Notes: a model not told the origin generated them from the letters alone. A stretch of 5,967 nt of DNA from Sutterella sp. UBA1442 (GCA_002329575.1 DCTK01000080.1:24739-30705), one strand, 5' to 3'; positions 1 to 5,883 are shown, numbered from the stretch's first letter. Numbers and translations are program-made.

Positions 1-822
1 GAATGGGGGCTAGCGGAAATTTTGCTTGTTTGCGTTCCCTCAACGCTTTTAGGTGTGATATTGGCTGCTATCGTGTCTTTTGGGATTGGAGCTAATTTGT
101 CTGATGACCCCGACTATCAGGCAAGACTTAAAGCAAAACTTATTCCTTCTCCCAAACCCTTTACCTATCGGCAAGCATTACCAGTGACGGCTCATCGTTC
201 AGCTTTAATCTTTTTGATAGGTGTGGCGATTGTGGTGTTGACGGGGTTTTTCCCACAATTACGAACATTACCCGGTCAAACCCAACCTCTTGGCGTGGCT
301 ACGGTTTTAGAAATATTCATGTTGGTCGTCTCCGCGGCGATTTTAGTCGTCTGCCGTCCAGACATTAATAAGATTGCCTCTGTGCCCACTATGCGAGCGG
401 GGATTGTGGCTATGATCGGCATCTTCGGCTTGGCTTGGTTAGGCGATTCTTTTGTAGCCGAACACAAAGAAGCCATTTTGTTAACTTGCGGTGCCTTAGT
501 ACAAAACCATCCCTGGACCTTTGCTTTTGTGCTCTTTGCTGTATCGGTATTGCTTTATTCTCAAGCTGCGACTGCGCGCGCTGTAATGCCGATTGGCATT
601 GCCATGGGGCTTCCTCCGGCGACACTGATCGGAATGTTCCCTGCGGTCAATGGTTACTTCTTTATTCCGACTTATGGCTCGTTAGTTGCTGCAATTTCTT
701 TTGACTTGTCCGGTACAACGCGCATTGGCCGATATGTCCTGAATCACTCGTTCATGCTACCGGGGCTCGTCGCAACGGTCACTGCGGTGGCCACAGGTAC
801 CGGTATTGCTACCATGCTCTAA
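1..822 (+). CDS. Anaerobic C4-dicarboxylate transporter, Dcu family (DcuA/DcuB type), 5'-truncated by window edge
   Basis: This inner-membrane antiporter exchanges C4-dicarboxylates (fumarate, malate or aspartate in, succinate out) and feeds fumarate respiration in anaerobic cells. The frame is open from base 1, so 273 residues are visible. E. coli DcuA and DcuB have about 430-450, so roughly 160-170 N-terminal residues lie outside. Family marks, numbered within the fragment, are 'VPSTLLGV' (about 12-19), 'LSDDPDYQ' (33-40), 'AWLGDSF' (145-151), 'LYSQAATA' (185-192) and the near-invariant C-terminal block 'SGTTRIGRYVLNHSF' (237-251). Several hydrophobic helices run between them. The middle resembles DcuB and the 'YSQAATA' segment resembles DcuA, so I do not choose a paralogue. 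The gene ends 24 bp before the convergent MMPL gene. Only a weak A/T-rich hairpin (821-833) lies between them. The internal TTG at 22 is not the true start. Family assignment is firm; subtype and substrate preference are not. Confidence 0.93.
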   Translation, partial: EWGLAEILLVCVPSTLLGVILAAIVSFGIGANLSDDPDYQARLKAKLIPSPKPFTYRQALPVTAHRSALIFLIGVAIVVLTGFFPQLRTLPGQTQPLGVATVLEIFMLVVSAAILVVCRPDINKIASVPTMRAGIVAMIGIFGLAWLGDSFVAEHKEAILLTCGALVQNHPWTFAFVLFAVSVLLYSQAATARAVMPIGIAMGLPPATLIGMFPAVNGYFFIPTYGSLVAAISFDLSGTTRIGRYVLNHSFMLPGLVATVTAVATGTGIATML

Positions 823-846
823 GAAAAGTTCTTTTAATCTTTCTAA

Positions 847-3189
847 TCATCCATTGATTGACTGTCTGGGCTTTTGGCGAATAAACAATATGATGAAGCC
901 CGTGACCGCAAGGCCAAATGCAACAGTGAGACAGAGAGTTGCAATGGCCGGAGTTGTGCTTAGCCCTAACATGGCAAAAGAGCAGGTACTGATAATCGTG
1001 GCAAAAGCCGTCAGGCTGAAACTCAAAGATTCATGTTCATCGCTAGTGTAGTAAAGAATGGCAATACTAATCCCTAAGCCATAAATCAAAACCATTGATA
1101 GCGCACTGAAAACCGTAAACGACAGCCCAACCCACGAACCTAAAGAGATGCCTGACGCAACACCTAGCAGGGGCGGAATCACAATTCTCCAAGAACGAAG
1201 ACCGTAATGGAATAGACAGACCGTGAATGTACAAACTACTGCTAAAACGAAGATCCCGACGTATGTGTAGCGATATTGAGAAATAAGCTCATTGAGATCG
1301 CCGATAGTATTGACGAAAGTCGCGCCTGCAATCGATTCGGCCAATTGTTCCAGTGCCGGGAAGTTATCTTCATCAATACCGGCGATCTGAATGATAGAGC
1401 TGTAGCCATGGGGAACATCCAGCCACAAGTGTCTTACGGGACTGGCAGAGGGTGAGGCTAACCATTCTTCAAAAGTCACTTCAATTTGTGGCGGTTGAGG
1501 TTCAGGCAGTGGGTAGCCAAGGATATCGGATAAAGGAGCTCGAATTCGTTCAAACATATCCTGTCGTAACGCTTCGACACTTTGCTGACGAGTGTAGGAT
1601 GGGAACCACTTCGAAAGACACGTTGTGGTCATATCAAACTTATTCATGCCCCGCTGAACAAAGCCTAAACGCAGAGCTTCTTCAGACATTAGAACGTCTT
1701 GAGGCGTTGGAGCGTTGATCACAAAAAAGTGTTCGGTATCAGGCAATGTCAAAAGCGAATTGACCAAACGATGCTCTGCGTGAACACCTTGATGACGGGC
1801 TGATAAATCGCCAATATCTTGATCAAAGTCCAGTTGAATAAAGCCAGCTGTCAGGACGACAAAAAAGGCTAAAGCCGCTGCTGTGTAGTCTGTCGGTTTT
1901 GTTTGCCAGTGCGACAGTGACAGACGTGGGAATTTGTGCACCCAATAAGTCATCTTGCGGCTAAAGTCGCTGTGAGAAATAGGATCTATGCGAATGGCCG
2001 GAAAAAGTAACATCACAGTGATGGTACTGGAAATAATGCAGGCGCAACTAAAGACGCTGAATTCTCTGATACCGGGAAGAGGTACGATGTACAGCAACCC
2101 GTAGGACACTGCCACAGTAAACGTTAACCAGAGAATCGGAGCACTGATGCGTTCAATAAAGGCAGAAAAGGAAAGTTTTGGAAACTCTCGTTGAGTGAGC
2201 AAATAAAAGACCGCCAAGATACAAGAAACGCCAGCCATCGGAGCAGATAAAAGCATGGCCCAAAGCGATAGTTTGTTATAGATGACATGCAAGGCTGTCA
2301 TTCCCATGACCAGTCCAGAGCCGATGCTCATGCATACGAGCATGAATAGTCGAGGAGATGTAGACCAACGACGAAGGAGTGTATACATGATAAGCAGTGA
2401 AAGAAGTGCCGCAGCAACAATTTCCTGCAATTGGTCTCGATAGAGTACTGCACTCAGGTAGGGCCTGCCATCGACCAATACGCGTGCTAACGGATGAATG
2501 CGTTGTGCCGTTTTCCGAAGCTCGTCAGTGGCCCGCAACATTTCAGATGGCGACAATCCCTCGAGGTTAGGGGCGGCCTCATAAATAAAAATCGCCCAAA
2601 CGTAGTTATCGCCATAAATTTTGAATGTATCTCCCGACGACAATAACGTGCTTTGAGGTAGACGTTTTTGGGCCCAGCGGGCGAAAAAGCCTAACGGGTC
2701 ATCGGTTTTGGCAATAAATGTGCTTTGACCAACGGCGGTCAAACTTTCAAGTGCCCGAGCCAGTAGTTCTTCATCGGATAGTTGCGAGATCGTATGTTGA
2801 TCAATGAGATTCATTAGGCGATCGGAGATAAGCCGATAAAACGAGTAGTACTCATTGATTTCAGCGCCTTCCCATCGTACCTTCTTTAATCCCGAGGGAG
2901 CTTGCCATTGCTCGTTGGTTTCTTTGACAAAGGCATCAAAATGTTCGGCGGATTCAGCCGGAATTCCCGCCATGTAGACGACACGATAATTGGCAATCGT
3001 CGATAAGTTATCAAGTGCCGCTACACGGGTGTCATCAACATTGACGATAGGGTAGAGATGTGAGTGGTCGTAGTCGAATCCGTTTTTGAGTAAATAATGA
3101 ACTTGCAAGCACACATTAAACAAAATGATGAGTGCCCAGAGTGCAGCAAGTGCTTGCCAGGAAGTTGAGAGGATTTTACGGATTAGCAA
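847..3189 (-). CDS. MMPL/RND-family exporter of the type paired with LolA-like proteins
   Basis: This predicted 780-residue inner-membrane exporter has the duplicated RND/MMPL layout. One helix (about 13-33) precedes a large periplasmic domain (about 35-253), then five helices (about 255-272, 281-303, 308-332, 350-370, 378-398). After a cytoplasmic loop comes another helix (about 436-453), a second periplasmic domain (about 455-638) and a final five-helix bundle (about 641-770). The segment 'FVNTIGDLNELISQYR' (625-640), just before the second bundle, resembles exporters of aryl-polyene and related lipid clusters. Family knowledge suggests it extracts a lipid or polyene acyl product for delivery to a periplasmic carrier; the substrate is inferred only. 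The start is TTG at 3187-3189, with a strong AGGAGA at 3196-3201 and a 6-nt spacer. It overlaps the end of the LolA-like gene by 14 bp, implying translational coupling. No downstream partner follows. RND drug efflux is less likely because the usual membrane-fusion protein is absent. Confidence 0.85.
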   Translation of the reverse strand: MLIRKILSTSWQALAALWALIILFNVCLQVHYLLKNGFDYDHSHLYPIVNVDDTRVAALDNLSTIANYRVVYMAGIPAESAEHFDAFVKETNEQWQAPSGLKKVRWEGAEINEYYSFYRLISDRLMNLIDQHTISQLSDEELLARALESLTAVGQSTFIAKTDDPLGFFARWAQKRLPQSTLLSSGDTFKIYGDNYVWAIFIYEAAPNLEGLSPSEMLRATDELRKTAQRIHPLARVLVDGRPYLSAVLYRDQLQEIVAAALLSLLIMYTLLRRWSTSPRLFMLVCMSIGSGLVMGMTALHVIYNKLSLWAMLLSAPMAGVSCILAVFYLLTQREFPKLSFSAFIERISAPILWLTFTVAVSYGLLYIVPLPGIREFSVFSCACIISSTITVMLLFPAIRIDPISHSDFSRKMTYWVHKFPRLSLSHWQTKPTDYTAAALAFFVVLTAGFIQLDFDQDIGDLSARHQGVHAEHRLVNSLLTLPDTEHFFVINAPTPQDVLMSEEALRLGFVQRGMNKFDMTTTCLSKWFPSYTRQQSVEALRQDMFERIRAPLSDILGYPLPEPQPPQIEVTFEEWLASPSASPVRHLWLDVPHGYSSIIQIAGIDEDNFPALEQLAESIAGATFVNTIGDLNELISQYRYTYVGIFVLAVVCTFTVCLFHYGLRSWRIVIPPLLGVASGISLGSWVGLSFTVFSALSMVLIYGLGISIAILYYTSDEHESLSFSLTAFATIISTCSFAMLGLSTTPAIATLCLTVAFGLAVTGFIILFIRQKPRQSING

Positions 3190-3787
3190 GATCTCTCTCC
3201 TGGCGCGTCGATAAGACAGGGAAACGTTCGATATCCGAGAGCGTCAATGTAGTGAAGTCGTTGGAATAGCTCTCGATTTGGATTTGTTGCACGAAGGATC
3301 CCCCGATGACAGTGACGCGTTTAACAACACTGAGCATTGCTGTTGTGATGGGATACAGGTCCATCTGCCACTGATCATCCTCAAAGTGAATTTGAATGTT
3401 GAAATCGAGTTCAAGCGATGTGTCACCGTCTGACAATAAACTCCAAAGGATGCGATTAATAACGTTTGTCGTTGGAGTTGAGGAATTTTCGATCCTAGCG
3501 TTATTGACGTAAATGAATGTCTTAAATTCTCTGTCATTGTAGACAGAGGTTGTTAATACGGGCGTTTGAGTGCGCCAAAAAAGTACGTCATCGGGTTTGA
3601 AAATAAAGTAGCCGTGACACTCAAAAAGTTTCTGCGCGTGGACAAGGCGCTCGGATTGTACAAATCGTCCTTCAAATACAGCCGCCTCATCAATGCGTGC
3701 GCGCACAACGGCATAGTCTGCCGCCAAGGATTGGGCAGACAGCATTGCCATGAAGGCCGCAAAAAAGAACGCACGTACTTTAGGCAT
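3176..3787 (-). CDS. LolA-like periplasmic carrier protein, partner of the MMPL exporter
   Basis: This predicted 203-residue secreted protein has a LolA/LolB-like fold. Residues 1-22 or 1-23 form a Sec signal peptide (basic 'PKVR', hydrophobic 'AFFFAAFMAML', cleavage near 'SLA-A'). The mature part opens with 'FEGRFVQSERL' (38-48), matching the 'G-F-Q-R' first strand of LolA-like proteins. 'GYFIFKPDDVLFWRTQTP' (59-76) follows as the strand pair with a conserved Trp, then alternating beta-type segments. The size matches LolA (about 200 residues), but similarity is to the divergent LolA-like proteins of aryl-polyene-type clusters rather than housekeeping LolA, which normally sits near ftsK. It likely shuttles a hydrophobic molecule across the periplasm for the overlapping exporter gene. 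ATG at 3785-3787 is chosen because an in-frame TAG lies three codons upstream and this start keeps the basic signal n-region. No convincing Shine-Dalgarno precedes it, so initiation may be weak or controlled. Exact cargo unknown. Confidence 0.75.
   Translation of the reverse strand: MPKVRAFFFAAFMAMLSAQSLAADYAVVRARIDEAAVFEGRFVQSERLVHAQKLFECHGYFIFKPDDVLFWRTQTPVLTTSVYNDREFKTFIYVNNARIENSSTPTTNVINRILWSLLSDGDTSLELDFNIQIHFEDDQWQMDLYPITTAMLSVVKRVTVIGGSFVQQIQIESYSNDFTTLTLSDIERFPVLSTRQERDLANP
3196..3201 (-). promoter_or_regulatory. Strong ribosome binding site fixing the TTG start of the MMPL gene
   Basis: On the minus strand AGGAGA stands 6 nt before TTG (3187-3189). It lies inside the last codons of the LolA-like gene ('RQERDLANP'). 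No ATG occurs near this position in the MMPL frame; the next Met is at residue 73, beyond the first transmembrane helix. The TTG is therefore the natural start. Confidence 0.75.
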
Positions 3788-3820
3788 GAAGTGCTAGATA
3801 TTAGGAAGGATGCTTTCAGT

Positions 3821-3843
3821 ATTGTAACGATAATAGATCGTTA
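3821..3843 (-). promoter_or_regulatory. Possible promoter with embedded perfect dyad upstream of the LolA-like/MMPL operon
   Basis: The plus strand shows a perfect inverted repeat, TAACGAT-AATAG-ATCGTTA, at 3825-3843. Read on the minus strand, a good -10 hexamer TACAAT lies at 3826-3821, so the dyad almost exactly fills the 17-bp spacer 3827-3843. The matching -35 position (GTGAGT, 3849-3844) is poor. A transcript from here would start near 3814 and carry a leader of about 27 nt to the ATG at 3787. A dyad in the spacer with a poor -35 is the layout expected for an activated (MerR-like) or repressed (TetR-like) promoter. No regulator gene lies in the window, so this is inference. Confidence 0.4.
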
Positions 3844-3856
3844 ACTCACATCGACG

Positions 3857-3891
3857 CTCTAAGGATTTGAGAGAGTCTCAAACCCTTAGAG
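3857..3891. repeat. Long near-perfect hairpin between the two minus-strand operons
   Basis: Two 16-base arms, CTCTAAGGATTTGAGA at 3857-3872 and TCTCAAACCCTTAGAG at 3876-3891, pair at 15 of 16 positions. There is one A/C mismatch (3865/3883) and a 3-nt loop, GAG. It lies 17 bp past the stop of the coiled-coil gene, where its terminator should be. However, the minus-strand 3' side reads CGTCGATG, with no U-tract. On the plus strand it is followed by ATTTT, which is part of a second small inverted repeat, GATTTT-AG-AAAATC (3891-3904). It may be a terminator, an mRNA-stabilising 3' hairpin or an imperfect intrinsic terminator. Confidence 0.55.
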
Positions 3892-3908
3892 ATTTTAGAA
3901 AATCGCCA

Positions 3909-4385
3909 TTATGGAAGCGCGTCTTTTTGTGCTTGGATATCTTGAATTTGAGATTGAATGGATTGTACGTTAGCGCGAGCAGCATCGAGTTCAGATTGCA
4001 CAAACTCATCGGCTCGATCGCCTTTCGCTTGGGCCATCTTCTTTTGCATATCAACTTGTGCGCGCTTAAGTTCAACATCAAGGCGCTTTAATTCAATGTC
4101 CAATTCACGTTCTTGGTCGTCGTAGGCTTGAAGTTTCTTTTTACGCGCTTCGGCTTCTTTGGCCTTAGCGGCAGCGGCTTTTTGACGCGCTTGTTCTGCA
4201 CGGCGTTGAATGTCTGCCGCTCGCTTCTGTGCTTCTTGACGTTCGTGTTCCTTGGCCGCATCAAGCGCTTGAATTTCAAGCTCGGCTTGACGGATATTGG
4301 CAATTTGTTGATCCATTGACATTTGAGCCGAAGCCGGCATCATGACGGCACAAGCGGCTGCCGCAACCAGAGTGTATTTCAGCAT
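3909..4385 (-). CDS. Secreted alanine-rich coiled-coil protein, DUF5384-like
   Basis: This 158-residue exported protein has unknown function. Residues 1-20 are a signal peptide ('MLKYTLVAAAACAVMMPASA') with an ASA-Q cleavage site. The rest (about 24-156) is almost continuous helix rich in Ala, Gln, Lys, Arg and Glu, with few aromatics and no Gly or Pro until the end, so a long periplasmic coiled coil is expected. The stretch 'LQAYDDQERELDIELKRLD' (85-103) followed by 'RADEFVQSELDAA' (124-136) resembles the conserved C-terminal half of the DUF5384 family as I remember it. I cannot confirm that by search. The start is ATG 4383-4385, with AAGGAG at 4393-4398 and a 7-nt spacer, an excellent site. 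It lies 17 bp downstream of the glycine-zipper lipoprotein gene and is surely co-transcribed, which points to an outer-membrane or periplasmic structural role. Low-complexity coiled coil makes distant homology claims unreliable. Confidence 0.78.
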   Translation of the reverse strand: MLKYTLVAAAACAVMMPASAQMSMDQQIANIRQAELEIQALDAAKEHERQEAQKRAADIQRRAEQARQKAAAAKAKEAEARKKKLQAYDDQERELDIELKRLDVELKRAQVDMQKKMAQAKGDRADEFVQSELDAARANVQSIQSQIQDIQAQKDALP

Positions 4386-4402
4386 AAATCAACTCCTTGG
4401 CA

Positions 4403-4906
4403 TTACTGAGCAGGGCAACCATTGGGATTATTCGGTTGGATGCGGGTTTCTGTGGGCGTAGACGAAATCATGACCGCCAAGCCAGTTTTAAATTCACACG
4501 GGCGCCCTACTTGAGCCGAGTTATAAATTTTATTGTTGTAGCGGAAAGTGATCTGAACACCGTCAACATAGTTAGTGCGAGACCCACCGATTGCCGAGCC
4601 TGCCATGCTACCTAAGGCAGCACCGGCAATACCGCCGCCGATACGAGCACTGTCGGAATTGTGCCCGATCGCAACACCGGCTAGGGCGCCAAGAATGCCG
4701 CCGTAAATTTGAGCTTCCTGACGGTTATCCTCGTTGCTGACGGCCACCTTAGCAGCGCCGATCGCAAGAATTTCCACTGTACGCACTTGTTGGGCTTGGT
4801 TGACGGCTCCGGCGGCATAGGTGTCGGCTCGGTAATAGGTGCCGTCATTGGCGCAACCGGCAAGAACCAACGAAGACAGCGCAGCGACAATAGCAATTTT
4901 TTTCAT
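4403..4906 (-). CDS. SlyB-like outer-membrane lipoprotein with glycine-zipper 2TM domain
   Basis: This 167-residue lipoprotein of the SlyB / 17-kDa surface antigen type is probably anchored in the outer membrane. The signal peptide ends in a clear lipobox, 'LVLAGC', with Cys18 as the lipidation site; the following Ala (not Asp) favours outer-membrane sorting by the Lol rule. Residues 29-50 ('DTYAAGAVNQAQQVRTVEILAI') match the SlyB segment before the zipper. Two glycine-zipper helices follow: 'GGILGALAGVAIG' (69-81) and 'GGGIAGAALGSMAGSAIGG' (90-108). A small beta-type C-terminal domain carries Cys137 and Cys164, which could form a periplasmic disulfide. The ATG at 4904-4906 is preferred to one nine codons upstream (4933) because GGAAAA sits just before it and 'MKKIAIV' is a proper signal n-region. 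In enterobacteria SlyB is PhoPQ-linked and protects the outer membrane; a similar role here is inference. First gene of a two-gene operon, divergent from greB. Confidence 0.87.
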   Translation of the reverse strand: MKKIAIVAALSSLVLAGCANDGTYYRADTYAAGAVNQAQQVRTVEILAIGAAKVAVSNEDNRQEAQIYGGILGALAGVAIGHNSDSARIGGGIAGAALGSMAGSAIGGSRTNYVDGVQITFRYNNKIYNSAQVGRPCEFKTGLAVMISSTPTETRIQPNNPNGCPAQ

Positions 4907-4975
4907 TTTGTTTTTCCAAAAAAAGCGAAACACAAAAGTGCAATGACTCTTTGAACACTTTAGCGCAAAACTGAG

Positions 4976-5005
4976 TCGACTGCATTGTCAGAAAGCGGCT
5001 AAAAT
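4976..5005 (+). promoter_or_regulatory. Possible greB promoter
   Basis: A -10 hexamer TAAAAT (5000-5005, five of six consensus bases) has TCGACT (4976-4981, four of six) 18 bp upstream. Initiation near 5012 would give a leader of about 39 nt. The rest of this 144-bp divergent region (4907-5050) shows no convincing sigma70 promoter for the opposite, SlyB-like gene. Confidence 0.33.
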
Positions 5006-5050
5006 CGCATTTTGAGGAAAAATTTGTAAAGGTATGGTTCGGACACGATT

Positions 5051-5584
5051 ATGGCTGAAAATTTTCAAGACGAAGATGATGAAGACGTGGGATTGCCTGC
5101 GTTACCCCACGGTACGAAAAATTACATGACACCTGCCTGCTATCGCCGCATGATTGATGAACGCGAGCATTTGGTGCGCGTTGAACGTCCTGAAATGGCA
5201 AATGTCGTTGCTTGGGCTGCCAGTAACGGTGACAGAAGCGAAAATGGGGACTATCTCTACGGCAAGCGCCGTTTGCGGGAGATTGATCGTCGAATTCGTT
5301 TTTTAAACAAGCGTTTGGATAACGCAGAGGTGGTTGATCCGGCCACCCGACCGGCAACCGATCAGATTTTTTTCGGTGCAACGGTTACCTACGCAGATGA
5401 GGAAGGTAATGAACACACGATTCGAATCGTCGGTATCGACGAGGCCGATGCGAGTGTTGGCGATGTCAGTTGGATTAGCCCCATTGCCCGAGCGTTTTTA
5501 AAAGCGCATGAGGGCGATACGGTGCGTTTGCCGACGCCTGTTGGCGTTCAGCACCTTGAAATCGTAGAGGTGAAATACTGTTAA
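5051..5584 (+). CDS. greB: Transcription elongation factor GreB
   Basis: GreB enters the secondary channel of backtracked RNA polymerase and stimulates cleavage of the extruded RNA 3' end, rescuing arrested complexes. The protein has 177 residues against about 158 in E. coli. The excess is an acidic N-terminal extension ('DEDDEDVG', 7-14) before 'LPHGTKNYMTP' (18-28). The N-terminal coiled coil spans about 26-98 with the tip 'ASNGDRSENGDYLYGKRR' (57-74). Asp61 and Glu64 are the acidic tip residues that coordinate the second catalytic Mg. 'YGKRRLREIDRRIRFL' separates GreB from GreA. The C-terminal FKBP-like domain (about 104-177) carries 'WISPIARAFL' (141-150). ATG 5051 is the first possible start after an in-frame TAA at 5027-5029; its Shine-Dalgarno is weak (GGA at 5041-5043). 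It stands alone, divergent from the lipoprotein operon and upstream of two tRNA genes. Identification is firm. Confidence 0.97.
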   Translation: MAENFQDEDDEDVGLPALPHGTKNYMTPACYRRMIDEREHLVRVERPEMANVVAWAASNGDRSENGDYLYGKRRLREIDRRIRFLNKRLDNAEVVDPATRPATDQIFFGATVTYADEEGNEHTIRIVGIDEADASVGDVSWISPIARAFLKAHEGDTVRLPTPVGVQHLEIVEVKYC

Positions 5585-5597
5585 TTGATTTAGCTCG

Positions 5598-5647
5598 GGG
5601 GACTTGACGAAATTTTGAAATTTCGGCAGAATTCCCCTTGCTTTTTT
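5598..5647 (+). terminator. Possible greB terminator built on a perfect 8-bp dyad
   Basis: A perfect inverted repeat, CGAAATTT-TG-AAATTTCG (5608-5625), is nested inside a weaker outer pairing, GGGGA (5598-5602) with TCCCC (5633-5637), and a T6 run follows at 5642-5647. It begins 13 bp after the greB stop. The T-run sits 4 nt from the outer stem and 16 nt from the inner one, so efficiency as an intrinsic terminator is uncertain. The inner dyad could instead be an operator. Confidence 0.4.
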
Positions 5648-5666
5648 CGCGTGGGCTCTATACAAT
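5638..5666 (+). promoter_or_regulatory. Likely promoter of the tRNA-Ala/tRNA-Glu unit
   Basis: TTGCTT (5638-5643) is separated by exactly 17 bp from TACAAT (5661-5666, five of six consensus bases). Initiation near 5673 would leave a leader of about 8 nt before tRNA-Ala. A second candidate just upstream is TTGACG (5604-5609), 17 bp, CAGAAT (5627-5632); its spacer is filled by the dyad at 5608-5625. Confidence 0.5.
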
Positions 5667-5680
5667 GCTTTTTCTCTCTC

Positions 5681-5756
5681 GGGGGTATAGCTCAGTTGGT
5701 AGAGCACTTGCATGGCATGCAAGGGGTCAGCGGTTCGAATCCGCTTACCTCCACCA
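5681..5756 (+). tRNA. tRNA-Ala(GGC)
   Basis: This 76-nt cloverleaf has the 3' CCA encoded. The acceptor stem GGGGGTA/TACCTCC contains the G3-U70 wobble pair, the identity signal for alanyl-tRNA synthetase. The anticodon stem CTTGC/GCAAG holds the loop ATGGCAT, with anticodon GGC at 5714-5716 reading GCC and GCU. The A32-U38 loop pair typical of this isoacceptor is present. The T arm is AGCGG-TTCGAAT-CCGCT. It is followed after 18 bp by tRNA-Glu and is probably co-transcribed with it. Confidence 0.97.
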
Positions 5757-5774
5757 AGTGAAAATTTGATTTGC

Positions 5775-5850
5775 GTCTCCATCGTCTAGAGGCCTAGGAC
5801 ACGACCCTTTCACGGTCGGTACCGGGGTTCGAATCCCCGTGGAGACGCCA
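5775..5850 (+). tRNA. tRNA-Glu(TTC)
   Basis: This 76-nt cloverleaf closely parallels E. coli tRNA-Glu. The acceptor stem is GTCTCCA/TGGAGAC with discriminator G and encoded CCA. The D arm is TCGTCTAGAGGCCTAGGACA. The anticodon stem CGACC/GGTCG holds the loop CTTTCAC, with anticodon TTC at 5809-5811 reading GAA and GAG. The T arm is CGGGG-TTCGAAT-CCCCG. The 18-bp gap to tRNA-Ala and the terminator 11 bp downstream indicate one two-tRNA transcript. Confidence 0.97.
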
Positions 5851-5861
5851 TCACACTTCAG

Positions 5862-5883
5862 GCAACCGTTCGGTTGCTTTTTT
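5862..5883 (+). terminator. Intrinsic terminator of the tRNA operon
   Basis: The stem GCAACC (5862-5867) / GGTTGC (5872-5877) has a GTTC tetraloop and is followed at once by six T residues (5878-5883). It begins 11 bp after tRNA-Glu. This is a textbook Rho-independent terminator. Confidence 0.9.

Noticed and set aside
821..833. AAGAA-AAG-TTCTT hairpin between the convergent dcu and MMPL genes as a bidirectional terminator
   Set aside because: The stem is only five A/T-rich pairs and starts inside the dcu stop codon; too weak to support as a terminator.
3566..3844. Plus-strand open frames opposite the LolA-like gene, and similar ones opposite the coiled-coil and lipoprotein genes
   Set aside because: They lack ribosome binding sites and recognisable protein features, and lie antisense to genes with clear signal peptides and family motifs.
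4907..4933. Upstream ATG start adding nine residues ('MFRFFWKNK') to the SlyB-like lipoprotein
   Set aside because: The extension would place bulky aromatic residues before the signal peptide. The downstream ATG has GGAAAA at good distance and gives a standard lipoprotein signal of 18 residues.
4907..4990. Promoter for the SlyB-like operon, with CTGACA (minus strand) as -35
   Set aside because: No acceptable -10 lies 16-18 bp downstream. The nearest TAAAGT is 23 bp away, so no promoter is called.
5498..5782. Minus-strand open frame reading 'KRIRTADPLHAMQVLYQLSYTPE'
   Set aside because: This peptide is the antisense translation of the tRNA-Ala gene, a well-known spurious protein in databases. 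The frame also runs through the end of greB.
5831..5850. tRNA-Glu 3' end as an integration (att) site of a mobile element
   Set aside because: No second copy of the tRNA 3' end and no integrase is visible; an intact terminator follows directly.
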